Below are positions 9,094 to 20,311 of a DNA stretch of 64,000 nucleotides, in pieces. Below the pieces are notes generated by a model. The model made no database searches and was not told the origin of the DNA. It saw nothing but the letters and a program-made list of their open reading frames with translations. The stretch is from positions 17,146 to 81,145 of the forward strand of contig JAIKXS010000010.1 of assembly GCA_024683955.1 (NCBI GenBank), read 5' to 3'. The position numbers and the translations under genes were made by a program. This DNA comes from Desulfovibrio sp. Its GTDB lineage: Bacteria; Desulfobacterota; Desulfovibrionia; Desulfovibrionales; Desulfovibrionaceae. Within the stretch, counting starts at the first letter, position 1, and every line of letters starts with the position of its first letter.

Positions 9094-9752
9094 GACCCGA
9101 CCTCCTCTTGGGAGGAAAAACAGCAGGTTCCACCTGTCATATCGCACACCCTTTCCCGAAACAGCACCGCATCCTCCCGCGCCAGAAAGAGCTCGCAGTG
9201 GATGCGTGCCTCATAGCGTGTTGCCAATATCTCTCCCTGAACCTCTTTCACAAGACGCATGACGGCGTCCATATGGGGATAATCAAGGGTAAGGGCCAGC
9301 CCCACCCTCTCCTTTTTCTCCACTGAGGAAAGGGTTTCGAGATTTTCCCTCACACTGTCCTGATACGCCCTGACAAGCCCGCCCGTCCCGAGCTTTACCC
9401 CGCCAAACCAGCGCACCACAACCGTGCAGACCTCACCTATCCCCGAATGGGCAAGAATCTGCAGCATGGGACGGCCTGCCGTTCCGTGAGGTTCGCCGTC
9501 ATCAGAGCACTGCGCATGTCCCATGTCTCCCGGGGCCCGTCCCACACAGGCCCAGCAGTGGTGGGTGGCGTCCGGATAGAGGCCTCTCACCTGCTCAACG
9601 AAGAGTCGTCCTGCATCAAGGCCTTCCGAATGGGCGGTCAGGGTCAGAAAACGGCTCCGCTTGATGACGAGTTCGCTTGCGTGGGGATGCTCCACGTCGG
9701 CACAGGGAATAAGAAAACGCCCGGCAGTCTTGACGGAATCGTTAGAGGTCAT
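9090..9752 (-). CDS. YigZ/IMPACT family protein
   Basis: 220 residues from the ATG at 9752, which overlaps the end of rel by 11 bases; the upstream frame extension lies inside rel and is not real. The UPF0029/IMPACT N-domain is visible as VIKRSRFL, HHCWACVGR, CSDDGEPHGTAGRPML and VVVRWFGGVKLGTGGLVRAY. The C-terminal DUF1949 ferredoxin-like domain follows. Eukaryotic IMPACT modulates Gcn2 signalling; the bacterial role is not settled, though binding to nucleic acid or translation factors has been proposed. Here it sits directly behind the (p)ppGpp enzyme gene and is coupled to hypD. Confidence 0.9.
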   Translation of the reverse strand: MTSNDSVKTAGRFLIPCADVEHPHASELVIKRSRFLTLTAHSEGLDAGRLFVEQVRGLYPDATHHCWACVGRAPGDMGHAQCSDDGEPHGTAGRPMLQILAHSGIGEVCTVVVRWFGGVKLGTGGLVRAYQDSVRENLETLSSVEKKERVGLALTLDYPHMDAVMRLVKEVQGEILATRYEARIHCELFLAREDAVLFRERVCDMTGGTCCFSSQEEVGS

Positions 9753-11898
9753 CGTTCTCGGTTTCCCTGATGACTTCAAGGATGAAAGGCATGGCGCGCA
9801 CATCCTCGATGAGCTTATAGAGCTGCGTTGCGTTCTTGACCTCAACCGTGAACTTGAGCTTGGCACGGCCGTCCACGGTCGTTTCCATCATAATTCCCGA
9901 GATGTTGACATCGTTCCTGGCAATGGCTTCTGCCGTCTTGGCGAGGACACCCCGCTCGTTCTTCGCGATGACAAAGATACCAGCCTCGTAGGGTTTTTCC
10001 TCCTGCCCGTCCCAGTAGACGTTGATGAGACGCTCGATTTCCATGTTCGAGACGTTCGGGCAGTCCTGACGGTGCACGGTGATCCCGACGCCACGGCTGA
10101 TATAGCCTATGATGGCGTCACCGGGCACGGGATTGCAGCACTGCGCAAAACGCATGAGGACGCCGTCAACACCGGCAATGCTCACCCCGTCCCGTTTTCG
10201 CGGCGTCTCCTCCTTGACTTCCTTCGGCACAATGGGCGGCGTGGCAACGCTTTCCGGATGCATGGCAGCGTAGAGACGGTTCAGAACACGGCGCGAGGTC
10301 AGGTGTCCATAGCCCACGGCCGCAATCAGATCATCCACACTGTCAAACTTGAACTCCTGGGCCACGAGCACAAAATGCCCGTCCTTCATGGCCTTGGCCA
10401 CATTGAGACTGAGCTTTCTTCCGTCCTTTTCGAGGATTTCCGTACCAAGCCGCACTGCCCGCCCCCGTTCCTCCGTCCGGAGATAGCGCTGTATATAGCT
10501 CCGGGCCTTGGCCGTCTTGACCATGGTAAGCCAGTCACGGTTTGGATGACGGTTTGCGTCGGTTATGATTTCAACGAGATCGCCGTTTTTCAGGACCGTG
10601 TTCAGCGGCATGAGACGGTCGTTGATTTTCGCACCCGCGCAATGGGTACCGACCTTTGAGTGGATCTGAAAGGCAAAATCAAGCGGGGTCGCCCCTTCCG
10701 GAAGTTCCTTCACATCGCCTGCCGGCGTGTAGACATAGACCTCGTCCTTGAAAAGATCCATCTTGAGGGACTGCATAAACTCTTTTGAGTCGCTCTCGCC
10801 CCCCTGCCGCTCAAATATTTCCCTGAGCCATGTGAACTGCTCGAGGTCCTTTGAGTTCACCCGCCCCTTTTCCTTGTAAAGCCAGTGGGCGGCAATGCCG
10901 TGCTCGGCCTGTCTGTGCATCTCCTCCGTACGGATCTGTATCTCGATGCGCTCCGCCTCCGGCCCGATGACTGTGGTGTGCAGGCTCTGGTAGCCGTTGG
11001 CCTTCGGCATGGAAATATAGTCCTTGAAACGACCGTGCACGGGCTTCCACTGTGAATGGACGAGGCCGAGGACCGCGTAGCAGTCGCGAATATCCTTGAC
11101 GAGCACCCGGAAGGCCATAATGTCGTGCATCTCATCAAGAGTCAGGGACTGCGACTGCATTTTTTTATAGATACTGTATTTATGCTTGATGCGTCCGTAG
11201 ACGTAGCCTTCAACCTTGTTGAGGCCGAGAAGATTCCGGATCATTCCGACCACGTTGTCGATAATGTTCTTCTCAACGACCTGATGTTTTTCGAGCCATG
11301 TGCAGATCTGGTTATAGATGTCAGGCTGAAGATATTTGAAACTGAGATCCTCGAGATCGCGCTTCAGAATATAGAGGCCAAGACGATTCGCGAGGGGGGC
11401 GTAGATATCCATGGTCTCGCGGGCAATGCGCTGTCGCTTGTAGGTCTTCTGAAAATCGAGGGTGCTCATGTTGTGGAGGCGGTCGGCAAGCTTCACCATG
11501 AGCACACGCATGTCATGACTCATGGCAAGAATCATCTTTCTGATGTTTTCAGCCTGCGCCTCTTCCCTGTTTTCAAAGGTGATTGTGCTGATTTTGGTTA
11601 CACCGTCGACGATATCAGCGACTTCTTCCCCGAATTCGGAATCGATGTCCTCAATGCCGGCCTTGGTGTCCTCAACCGTGTCGTGAAGCAGGCCCGCGGC
11701 GATGGTCGGAGCGTCAAAGCCCATGCGGGCAAGGGTGTTGGCGACAGCAAGAGGATGAGAAAGATAGGGCTCTCCCGAAAGACGGGTCTGCCCCTCGTGG
11801 TAGGCGGATGCAAAAACATAGGCTTTCCGGATAAGTTCCGGATCCGCTCCCGGGTTTTTGCTCTGATAGGTAGTGATAATGTCTTGAATCGGTATCAT
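9742..11898 (-). CDS. rel: Bifunctional (p)ppGpp synthetase/hydrolase (Rel/SpoT)
   Basis: 718 residues. The HD hydrolase domain (about 20-180) has SHPLAVA and the intact HDTVED metal motif. The synthetase domain (about 220-350) has GRIKHKYSIYKKM, ANGYQSLHTT and EIQIRT. The RFKD loop is the RxKD type found in enzymes that both make and degrade (p)ppGpp, unlike the acidic ExDD loop of RelA-only enzymes. TGS (about 390-450) and C-terminal ACT (about 640-715) domains complete the long form. It probably is the cell's main stringent-response enzyme. It lies between rapZ (70 bases upstream) and the yigZ-like gene (overlapping) in a minus-strand series. Confidence 0.95.
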   Translation of the reverse strand: MIPIQDIITTYQSKNPGADPELIRKAYVFASAYHEGQTRLSGEPYLSHPLAVANTLARMGFDAPTIAAGLLHDTVEDTKAGIEDIDSEFGEEVADIVDGVTKISTITFENREEAQAENIRKMILAMSHDMRVLMVKLADRLHNMSTLDFQKTYKRQRIARETMDIYAPLANRLGLYILKRDLEDLSFKYLQPDIYNQICTWLEKHQVVEKNIIDNVVGMIRNLLGLNKVEGYVYGRIKHKYSIYKKMQSQSLTLDEMHDIMAFRVLVKDIRDCYAVLGLVHSQWKPVHGRFKDYISMPKANGYQSLHTTVIGPEAERIEIQIRTEEMHRQAEHGIAAHWLYKEKGRVNSKDLEQFTWLREIFERQGGESDSKEFMQSLKMDLFKDEVYVYTPAGDVKELPEGATPLDFAFQIHSKVGTHCAGAKINDRLMPLNTVLKNGDLVEIITDANRHPNRDWLTMVKTAKARSYIQRYLRTEERGRAVRLGTEILEKDGRKLSLNVAKAMKDGHFVLVAQEFKFDSVDDLIAAVGYGHLTSRRVLNRLYAAMHPESVATPPIVPKEVKEETPRKRDGVSIAGVDGVLMRFAQCCNPVPGDAIIGYISRGVGITVHRQDCPNVSNMEIERLINVYWDGQEEKPYEAGIFVIAKNERGVLAKTAEAIARNDVNISGIMMETTVDGRAKLKFTVEVKNATQLYKLIEDVRAMPFILEVIRETENDDL

Positions 11899-11968
11899 GG
11901 AAAGACCTGGCGGGACGCCACCTTTCTCAAAAAAAACAGCGGCTCAGGGCCCGAACGAAAAACGTGCT

Positions 11969-12862
11969 TTAGCCAAGTTCAAGGTGTCTGTGATCAAGGG
12001 ACGTACGGTAGCCCTGCTGACGGAAATACTGGGCCAGCGCCTCCGCAAAGGCCACCGAGCGGTGACGCCCTCCGGTACAGCCAAGGGCAACGGCAAGACG
12101 ATAGCGCCCTTCCGCCTCCATCTGCGGAAGGAGAAAGGAAAAGAGATCGCAAAGCCTCGTGCGGTACTCGCGGGAGACGGGATTTGCGAAAACGTAGGAG
12201 GAGACCGCTTCGTCAAGACCGCTCAGCGGACGCAGGGACTCCTCAAAATAGGGATTTTGCAGAAAACGCAAGTCAAGCACCATGTCCGCTTCCTTCGGCA
12301 CCCCATACTTGAAGCCAAAGGAGATGAAGGTAACCCGCAACGAATGGAGGGCATCGCGTCCGGGGCTGAAACGGCGCTGTATACGCCTGCGCAAATCGTG
12401 AATGGAATAGTGGGAGGTGTCGAGCACAAGATCTGCCTGCGCCTTGATGGGCATGAGGCGTTCCTGTTCCGCAAGAATTGAGGCCTCAAGTCCCATCCCC
12501 TCTTTTTCAAGGGGATGGGGACGTCTTGTCTGGGCGTAACGGCGGATGAGCACGGAGACGTCCGCCGTTACAAAAAGGAGCTCGGGCCGTATGCCCTTCT
12601 GGGCCAGGGCGTCGAGGGCCGGAAGGATTTCCTCCTGAAAATCGCTCTGACGCATGTCCATGCCCAGGGCTATGCCGGTGAAATGGGACATGGAGGGCTG
12701 TTCCATCATGGAGACCATCTGTCCGGCAAGTCCGGCCGGAAGGCCGTCAACGGTAAAGAACTGCAAATCCTCAAAAACCCTGAGGGCCGTACTTTTCCCG
12801 GCCCCTGAAAGACCGGTCACTATTGAGACCCGAATGGTGCCGTCGCTGTGCTGACCTGCCAT
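11969..12862 (-). CDS. rapZ: RapZ/YvcJ family nucleotide-binding protein
   Basis: 297 residues; AGGTGGG precedes the ATG. The N-terminal P-loop is GLSGAGKST (residues 17-25) and the C-terminal domain ends in the conserved GCTGGRHRSV segment. In Escherichia coli RapZ presents the small RNA GlmZ to RNase E and so tunes GlmS; in other bacteria the family is known only as ATP/GTP-binding. It follows hpf by 34 bases. An rpoN-hpf-rapZ arrangement is common in proteobacteria, usually with ptsN, which is absent here. Confidence 0.93.
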   Translation of the reverse strand: MAGQHSDGTIRVSIVTGLSGAGKSTALRVFEDLQFFTVDGLPAGLAGQMVSMMEQPSMSHFTGIALGMDMRQSDFQEEILPALDALAQKGIRPELLFVTADVSVLIRRYAQTRRPHPLEKEGMGLEASILAEQERLMPIKAQADLVLDTSHYSIHDLRRRIQRRFSPGRDALHSLRVTFISFGFKYGVPKEADMVLDLRFLQNPYFEESLRPLSGLDEAVSSYVFANPVSREYRTRLCDLFSFLLPQMEAEGRYRLAVALGCTGGRHRSVAFAEALAQYFRQQGYRTSLDHRHLELG

Positions 12863-12896
12863 GAAAGCCCACCTGTTTCCGGGACATGGGTATGAT

Positions 12897-13436
12897 CTAA
12901 AGAACCGGGTCGATCAGCCCATACCCCTGATTACGCCTGCGGTAGACAACATTGATGCGGTTGTTTTCGGCGTTGAAGAACACAAGGAAGTCACTGCCTA
13001 TGGATTCAAGCTGCATGAGAGCCTCATCCAGATAAAGAGGCTTTGAAGCAAAACGCTTCGTTCCTACAACGTCCGGCAGGTCTTCGGCCTCGCCGTCCAT
13101 GGTGAAGGTAAAGACATCCACATTTGTCTCGCGAGCGGTTCTCCGCTGTTCCTTCACCTTGGCGACACGCTTCTTGACCTGGCTTTCGACCTTGTCTGTC
13201 ACAATGTCGATGGCCGCGTACATATCCTGCGTCTGCTCGCCAGCGTTGACATGAAGTCCCTCCCCCGTCAGGGTCACTTCGCAGCGGTGCCTGAACTTAT
13301 CGACCGAGAGGGCTACTGACACATCTATATCGCTGTTCTTGCCAAAAAAACGTCCAAGCTTTTCCATTCTGCGACGGGCATACTTCTTCAGATGTTCCGA
13401 CGCTTCAAAGTTCTTAAAGACGAACGAAATATTCAT
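12897..13436 (-). CDS. hpf: Ribosome hibernation promoting factor, long form
   Basis: 179 residues from the ATG at 13436, preceded by GGAGAAG. The frame extends upstream but that part is not conserved-looking and lacks a binding site. The N-terminal S30AE domain (about 1-100) starts MNISFVFKNFEASEHL. The C-terminal domain (VGTKRFASKPLYLDEAL...VYRRRNQGYGLIDP) defines long HPF, which alone drives formation of 100S ribosome dimers in stationary phase. It lies between rpoN and rapZ and should be co-transcribed with them. Confidence 0.94.
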   Translation of the reverse strand: MNISFVFKNFEASEHLKKYARRRMEKLGRFFGKNSDIDVSVALSVDKFRHRCEVTLTGEGLHVNAGEQTQDMYAAIDIVTDKVESQVKKRVAKVKEQRRTARETNVDVFTFTMDGEAEDLPDVVGTKRFASKPLYLDEALMQLESIGSDFLVFFNAENNRINVVYRRRNQGYGLIDPVL

Positions 13437-13557
13437 GGCATCTTCTCCAGGCTCATGTGATTGTAGTTTGGGGGTCGCAAGCAACGCGCGCAACGGACGC
13501 CACCCAGTGGTAAGGAAGAAACAACAGGGGAAACATTGTCCCGCGGCACGGGACGGC

Positions 13558-14988
13558 TTACCGGCGACGACGCTTCGAGGAGGAATCAATGCCAAGCTGC
13601 GTTCTGTACTTGGCAACGGTACGCCGCGCAATGGAAATATTCATTTTTTTATTCAGCATGTCAGCCAGGTGTTCATCGCTGTAGGGATTTTTCGGATCTT
13701 CCTCAGAAATGAGGTCCTTGATGAAGGCCTTGACGCTTTCCGAACCGACAAGGGAGCCGTCCGCCTGCTCCAGAGCGCTGTTAAAGAAAAATTTTAGTTC
13801 ATAGACCCCGTAGGGTGTTGCCACATACTTATTGGTCGTTATACGGCTCACCGTCGACTCGTGCATCTCGATATCGTCGGCGATGTCCTTGAGAATCAGC
13901 GGCACGAGTTTTGTCGGACCGAATTCAAAAAAGTCCCGCTGATGACGTACGATGCTCTCCGTCACCTTATAGAGTGTACGCTGGCGCTGATAAAGGCTTT
14001 TGATGAGCCAGGACGCCGAACGTATCTTCTGCGTGCAGTATTCTTTCTCGGTTTCGCTCGCCCTCGAGATATCGGCCAGTGCCAGTTCGGAAAGCTGAAG
14101 ATTGGGAATTCCTTCCTCATTGAGCGTGATCACAAAGTCGTCGTTCACCTTGTGAACATAGACATCAGGACAGATGTAGTTCGGCTCCTCGTCCCCGAAG
14201 CTCGCCCCCGGCATGGGTTCAAGATCCTTTATAATGGCAAGGTAGTCCTCCAAGTCCTCCATATCAAGGGAAAACTTTTTAAGAAGAACCTTGTAACGGC
14301 GAGCCTCAATATCCTCAAGATGGTGGGAGACGAGCTCGACAAGGACCGGATCCCGATCATAGCCCCTGTCCTCAAGCTGTATAAGAAGACATTCGCGTGC
14401 ATCGCGTGCGGCCACGCCGACCGGATCGAAGTGCTGGATATTCTTGAGCATGCTCTCGACAGATGCCTGATCAGCCCCCGTCTTTTCAACCAGTTCCTGG
14501 ATCTCGGCACAAAGATAGCCGGAGGAAGAAAGATTGCCAATGATCTCCTCTCCTATGGCGATATCTTCTTCAGAATAGGCGGAAAAGTGCAGTTGCCAGA
14601 GCAGGTGGGCCTCGAGGGTCGGCTTGACGGCATAGCGGGCTTCAAAAGATGTCGCATCATCAAGAGACTCGTATTCACGGCTTTGTGACTGACGCGACGT
14701 GCTCGAAAACTCGCCAAGATAATCCTCCCACTGGGCATCCCTGGCCACCTCGTTGTCGTAGACATCGTCCTCATGGGACTCCTTGCGCTCAACCTCATGA
14801 TTTGTTTCGGTTCCTGCCTGGGTATCAGCCTGCCCCTCCTCGAGAAAGGGATTTTCAAGCATTTCCTTCTGAATGGTCTCTTCCAGTTCAAGACGCGACA
14901 GCTGAAGCAGCTTGATGGCCTGACGCAACTGCGGCGTCATCACCATGCGCTGCTGCATCTTTAACTGCTGATGAAGTTCCAACGCCAT
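13558..14988 (-). CDS. rpoN: RNA polymerase sigma-54 factor
   Basis: 476 residues. The glutamine/leucine-rich region I (MVMTPQLRQAIKLLQLS), an acidic region II and the C-terminal DNA-binding region are all present. The RpoN box is ARRTVAKYR near residue 460 and reads the -24 element. Sigma-54 needs AAA+ activators and recognises TGGCAC-N5-TTGCW promoters. Three such elements lie before flagellar genes in this window (28948, 40761, 55286), so this factor is likely to control them. It follows pyrG by 46 bases and precedes hpf by 121 bases. Confidence 0.95.
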   Translation of the reverse strand: MALELHQQLKMQQRMVMTPQLRQAIKLLQLSRLELEETIQKEMLENPFLEEGQADTQAGTETNHEVERKESHEDDVYDNEVARDAQWEDYLGEFSSTSRQSQSREYESLDDATSFEARYAVKPTLEAHLLWQLHFSAYSEEDIAIGEEIIGNLSSSGYLCAEIQELVEKTGADQASVESMLKNIQHFDPVGVAARDARECLLIQLEDRGYDRDPVLVELVSHHLEDIEARRYKVLLKKFSLDMEDLEDYLAIIKDLEPMPGASFGDEEPNYICPDVYVHKVNDDFVITLNEEGIPNLQLSELALADISRASETEKEYCTQKIRSASWLIKSLYQRQRTLYKVTESIVRHQRDFFEFGPTKLVPLILKDIADDIEMHESTVSRITTNKYVATPYGVYELKFFFNSALEQADGSLVGSESVKAFIKDLISEEDPKNPYSDEHLADMLNKKMNISIARRTVAKYRTQLGIDSSSKRRRR

Positions 14989-15034
14989 GATTATCCTCTA
15001 CCTTACGCAAAGAGCCTCTGCCTGATATGCACTT

Positions 15035-17056
<2,022 letters not shown>

Positions 17057-17122
17057 CCTTCCCGGAATTCTCCTCTCTCCGTTTCCCAGGAATCAGGGGC
17101 ATGTGCCGCGTTTTTTTCCCAA

Positions 17123-17151
17123 TTGACGCTCCATTTTTAAAAACGTATATT
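17123..17151 (+). promoter_or_regulatory. Sigma-70 type promoter for the purQ-like gene
   Basis: TTGACG, 17-base spacer, TATATT. Transcription would start near 17158, about 43 bases before the ATG at 17201. Surrounding sequence is AT-rich, as expected. Confidence 0.65.
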
Positions 17152-17200
17152 TGTTTCTTTCAAATTTTTATCAGAGGCCTTGTTGATTTGGAGTGTTGTA

Positions 17201-18013
17201 ATGGTGAGCGTACACACAATCGTCGTAACGGGGTTCGGCACCAATTCCCATGTGGAAACAGCCCATACCGCACGGCTTGCCGGGTCGGACCGCGTTGATA
17301 TTATTCATTTTGCAGATCTTGCGGCCGGAATGGCCACTCTCGATGACTACCAGTTCCTCATATTTCCCGGCGGGTTTCTCGATGGCGACGACCTTGGAGC
17401 CGCCCAGGCTGCGGCCGTCCGCTGGCGTTTTGCCAAAGATCCCCAGGGAACGCCCCTCTACGAACATCTCTCCCGTTTTCTCGACAGGGGAGGGCTGATT
17501 CTTGGCATCTGCAACGGCTTCCAGCTCCTTGTGAAACTCGGCATTCTCCCCTCGCTCAATAACGAACTTTTCTCTCGCACAGTCTCCCTCGGGCACAACG
17601 ATTCGGCACGCTTTGAGGACAGGTGGGTCACCCTGCGCGTCAACAAGGAAAGTCCCTGTGTCTTCACCAAAGGCTTCGATCGATTTGCCATGCCCGTCCG
17701 GCACGGCGAGGGAAAAATCGTCTGCCGGAGCGAGGACGTGCTGCAGCGACTCTGGAAGGAAGGACACGTTGCCCTGCAGTACGCCGATCCAAAGACCCTT
17801 CTCCCGACAGACGCCTATCCGGCGAACCCCAATGGTTCACCCCTCTCCATCGCCGGACTCACCAATCCCAACGGCCACGTGCTTGGCCTCATGCCACATC
17901 CCGAGGCCTTCCATCACGTGACAAACCATCCGCGCTGGACCGCCGGCGAGCTTGATTCGCCTCCCGGCACCATGCTCTTCAGCAACGCCGTACGCTTTCT
18001 GAAGGCCTGCTGA
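17201..18013 (+). CDS. Phosphoribosylformylglycinamidine synthase glutamine amidotransferase subunit (PurQ-like)
   Basis: 270 residues from the ATG at 17201 with GGAG seven bases upstream; an earlier in-frame ATG at 17180 has no binding site. This is a class I glutaminase domain of the FGAM synthase type. It has the nucleophile in GICNGFQLL, a stretch resembling the PurL C-terminal domain (SLNNELFSRTVSLGHNDSARFEDRW) and the catalytic His-Glu in MPHPEAFHH. It would pass ammonia to a PurL synthetase in purine synthesis; no purL is next to it. The length and the FEDRW segment fit the longer PurQ form seen in deltaproteobacteria. Confidence 0.85.
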   Translation: MVSVHTIVVTGFGTNSHVETAHTARLAGSDRVDIIHFADLAAGMATLDDYQFLIFPGGFLDGDDLGAAQAAAVRWRFAKDPQGTPLYEHLSRFLDRGGLILGICNGFQLLVKLGILPSLNNELFSRTVSLGHNDSARFEDRWVTLRVNKESPCVFTKGFDRFAMPVRHGEGKIVCRSEDVLQRLWKEGHVALQYADPKTLLPTDAYPANPNGSPLSIAGLTNPNGHVLGLMPHPEAFHHVTNHPRWTAGELDSPPGTMLFSNAVRFLKAC

Positions 18014-18105
18014 GAATGCGGGAGCCCCTCTTCTCCGTCCCCAGCCCCCTTCTGCAGCAGCATCGCGACCCTTCTCCCGTACTGTAAGGATAAGAAACAA
18101 TCATA

Positions 18106-18921
18106 ATGGACAGACAAGAACTCATCGCCCTTATCGAAGGGTACTGCCCGCCCGGAAACGCCGCCTCTTGGGACCGTTCGGGCATTCAGATTCACGCAGA
18201 ACACAAGGACATTCTTTCTCTTGCCGTGGCGCTTGATCCCACGCCGGAAACTATCGGGAGCGCCATAGCGCACGGGGCGGACGCCGTTCTGACCCATCAT
18301 CCCCTCTCCCTCTCCCCCGGTCTTCCGGACAAAGACGGTCCCTATTTCCGCGTGCTGAAAAAAGCCCTTGCTGCTGACATCCTGCTCTACGCGGCCCACA
18401 CGACCCTGGACACCAATCTCAACGGGCCTGCGGGCTTTCTGGCCGATGCCTTTTCTCTGCAAGACCGTGCCCCCCTTGAGACGATTGACGGCGTTCCCCC
18501 GTCTCTTCCTCCTTCGAAAGAGCCCCTTTTGGGCTACGGCCTTTCCGGCACCCTTGAAAAACCTCTCCCCCGTGAAGAATTTCTCGCCCGGCTGAACAGC
18601 ATCTTTCCCGTTCAAACGGCAACACTTGTGGGCACTCTTCCCAAAACCATCACCCGCATGGCTTACTGCACGGGATCCGGTGCCTCCCTTATTTCAGCGG
18701 CAAGAGAAGCAGGGGCCGATGTTTATATCACCGGAGACGTCAAATACCACGCTGCCCTTGATGAGATGACGGGGCCCATGGCCATTTGTGACGTGGGACA
18801 TCACGCACCCGAAGAAGCCATGATAAAGGTTTTCGGAGACCTTCTCGCGGCGGCTCTTCCCGTGCCCGTGACGGTACTTCCCTCAACATCCCCCTTTACA
18901 CCGCTTTTTTCCACGCTGTAA
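18106..18921 (+). CDS. Nif3-like dinuclear metal centre protein
   Basis: 271 residues, matching the short bacterial form without the inserted PII-like domain. The family forms a hexameric toroid with two metals per subunit. Metal ligands are visible in LTHHPL, in YAAHTTLD and near the C-terminus in GDVKYHAALDE and DVGHHAPEE. Members are annotated as GTP cyclohydrolase I type 2 or YbgI, but the reaction is not established. It precedes a zinc-ribbon coiled-coil gene, a pairing often seen in bacteria. Confidence 0.9.
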   Translation: MDRQELIALIEGYCPPGNAASWDRSGIQIHAEHKDILSLAVALDPTPETIGSAIAHGADAVLTHHPLSLSPGLPDKDGPYFRVLKKALAADILLYAAHTTLDTNLNGPAGFLADAFSLQDRAPLETIDGVPPSLPPSKEPLLGYGLSGTLEKPLPREEFLARLNSIFPVQTATLVGTLPKTITRMAYCTGSGASLISAAREAGADVYITGDVKYHAALDEMTGPMAICDVGHHAPEEAMIKVFGDLLAAALPVPVTVLPSTSPFTPLFSTL

Positions 18922-18949
18922 TCAGGAGCCCGCACCGTCTCGGGACCGT

Positions 18950-18977
18950 ATTTTTGCACACAAATTTTTGCATACAA
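18950..18977 (+). repeat. Two tandem 14-base AT-rich repeats upstream of the zinc-ribbon gene
   Basis: ATTTTTGCACACAA is followed directly by ATTTTTGCATACAA, 13 of 14 bases identical. They occupy the expected promoter zone of the gene starting at 19010 and could be a binding site or UP-like element. Confidence 0.55.
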
Positions 18978-19009
18978 AATAACCCATATATTTTTGAGGA
19001 GCAGGACTT

Positions 19010-19945
19010 ATGAGCGTCATCTATCTTGCAGAAATAAAACAACTGATCGAACTTCAAAAAGTCGATGACGAGCGCTTTGCCACACGTCAGATTTTGGAGA
19101 ACGCGCCGGAAGAGATCGCGCAGCTGCGTAAGAAGTACGAAAGCGTTGAACGCCGCAGGGATCACATCCTCGATAAAATCACCCATCTGAACGAACAGTC
19201 AAAACGTCTTTCAAGCGAGCTCTCCGACGATTCGGCCAAAATCAAGAAAAGCAAAACAAAACTGATGCAGGCCGAAAACACCCGTGAATACCAGGCAATG
19301 GTCCGCGAGGTGGACAATATGGAAAAAAGTTCCTCCACGCGGGAGGAGGAAAAAACCGCCCTCGAGGATGAACTCAAGAACCAGAACGTCCTGCTCACGG
19401 AAATCGACAAAGAATACACTGCCCTCAAGAGCGAACTCGAAGTCAAGGAAGGCGGGCTCGCCGAAAAAATCGAAAAGACGGAAGCTCTGCTTACAACCCT
19501 TGACGCACGGCGCGCCGAATCCAGCAAGAGTATTTCAACACCCGTTTTCCAACGCTACGAATTTATCCGCAAACGTCTTGATCATCCTGTCATTGTGGCC
19601 ATAAAGGACGGGGTCTGCACGGGCTGCCACATAGCCGTCCCCCCGCAGGTTTTCATCGAACTTCAGCGCGGCCAGCAGATCATGAGCTGTCCCAACTGCC
19701 AGCGTCTCATTTTCTGGGACAAGCACTTTGAAGAGGAAGACACGCCCGTGGCAGCGCCCGAAAATGCCGAAGAACAGACCGAAACAACGGAAAACACCGT
19801 CGATAAAGCCGAGAAAAACGATTCGACGAAACGCCGCGTGAAGAAGGCAAGGACCGAGGACGAGAAGGGGCAGGATGCTGAGACTGACGCGGCTGACACG
19901 AACGCTTCTGAAGAAGCCGCCGGCGCTGATTCTGAAGAGGCGTAG
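19010..19945 (+). CDS. Coiled-coil protein with C4 zinc ribbon (zf-RING_7/CdsZ family) and acidic tail
   Basis: 311 residues; AGGAG lies eight bases before the ATG. Residues about 5-180 are heptad-rich and form a long coiled coil. The C4 zinc ribbon follows, with CTGCH and CPNC pairs near 203-224. After it, residues about 240-311 are highly acidic with Lys/Arg patches and look disordered; most relatives end soon after the ribbon. The related chlamydial CdsZ supports type III secretion; in free-living bacteria the role is unknown. It follows the Nif3-family gene and lies immediately before rnpB. Confidence 0.85.
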   Translation: MSVIYLAEIKQLIELQKVDDERFATRQILENAPEEIAQLRKKYESVERRRDHILDKITHLNEQSKRLSSELSDDSAKIKKSKTKLMQAENTREYQAMVREVDNMEKSSSTREEEKTALEDELKNQNVLLTEIDKEYTALKSELEVKEGGLAEKIEKTEALLTTLDARRAESSKSISTPVFQRYEFIRKRLDHPVIVAIKDGVCTGCHIAVPPQVFIELQRGQQIMSCPNCQRLIFWDKHFEEEDTPVAAPENAEEQTETTENTVDKAEKNDSTKRRVKKARTEDEKGQDAETDAADTNASEEAAGADSEEA

Positions 19946-19970
19946 GGTCTTTCGTTCTCCGAACGTCTCC

Positions 19971-20308
19971 AACGAGTTGAACGAACCGTCGCTGCGACAG
20001 AATGTCGGAGAGGAAAGTCCGGGCTCAGCAGGGCAGGACGCTGGGCAACACCCAGAGGGGGTGACCCCTGGAAAGCGCAACAGAAAGTAAACCGCCGCAT
20101 CCGCGGTAAGGGTGAAAGGGTGGGGCAAGAGCCCACCAGAGGATACGGTGACGTATTCTGCTAGGCATACCCCGTCATGAGCAAGACCAAGTAGGAAAGG
20201 GGCCGGCCCGGCCGTAACCTTTCGGGTAGGTTGCTTGAGGGCACGGGTAACCGTGCTCCTAGATGAATGACGGTTCTCGACAGAACCCGGCTTACAGTTC
20301 GACTCGTT
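19971..20308 (+). ncRNA. rnpB: RNase P RNA, bacterial class A
   Basis: The catalytic RNA of RNase P, which trims tRNA 5' leaders. The ends pair perfectly apart from one G-U as helix P1 (ACGAGTTGAAC with GTTCGACTCGT). The universal 5' core GAGGAAAGTCCGGGCT is at about 20011. Later conserved parts are ACAGAAAGTAAACCGCC, GGGTGAAAGGGTGGGGCAAGAGCCCACC and the 3' core GAACCCGGCTTACAG. Boundaries are set by P1 and may be off by a few bases. Antisense frames across it are not genes. Confidence 0.95.
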
Positions 20309-20311
20309 TGC

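Noticed and set aside
9661..12312. Long plus-strand frames opposite rel and rapZ
   Set aside because: Antisense shadows; the minus-strand genes have complete catalytic motifs.
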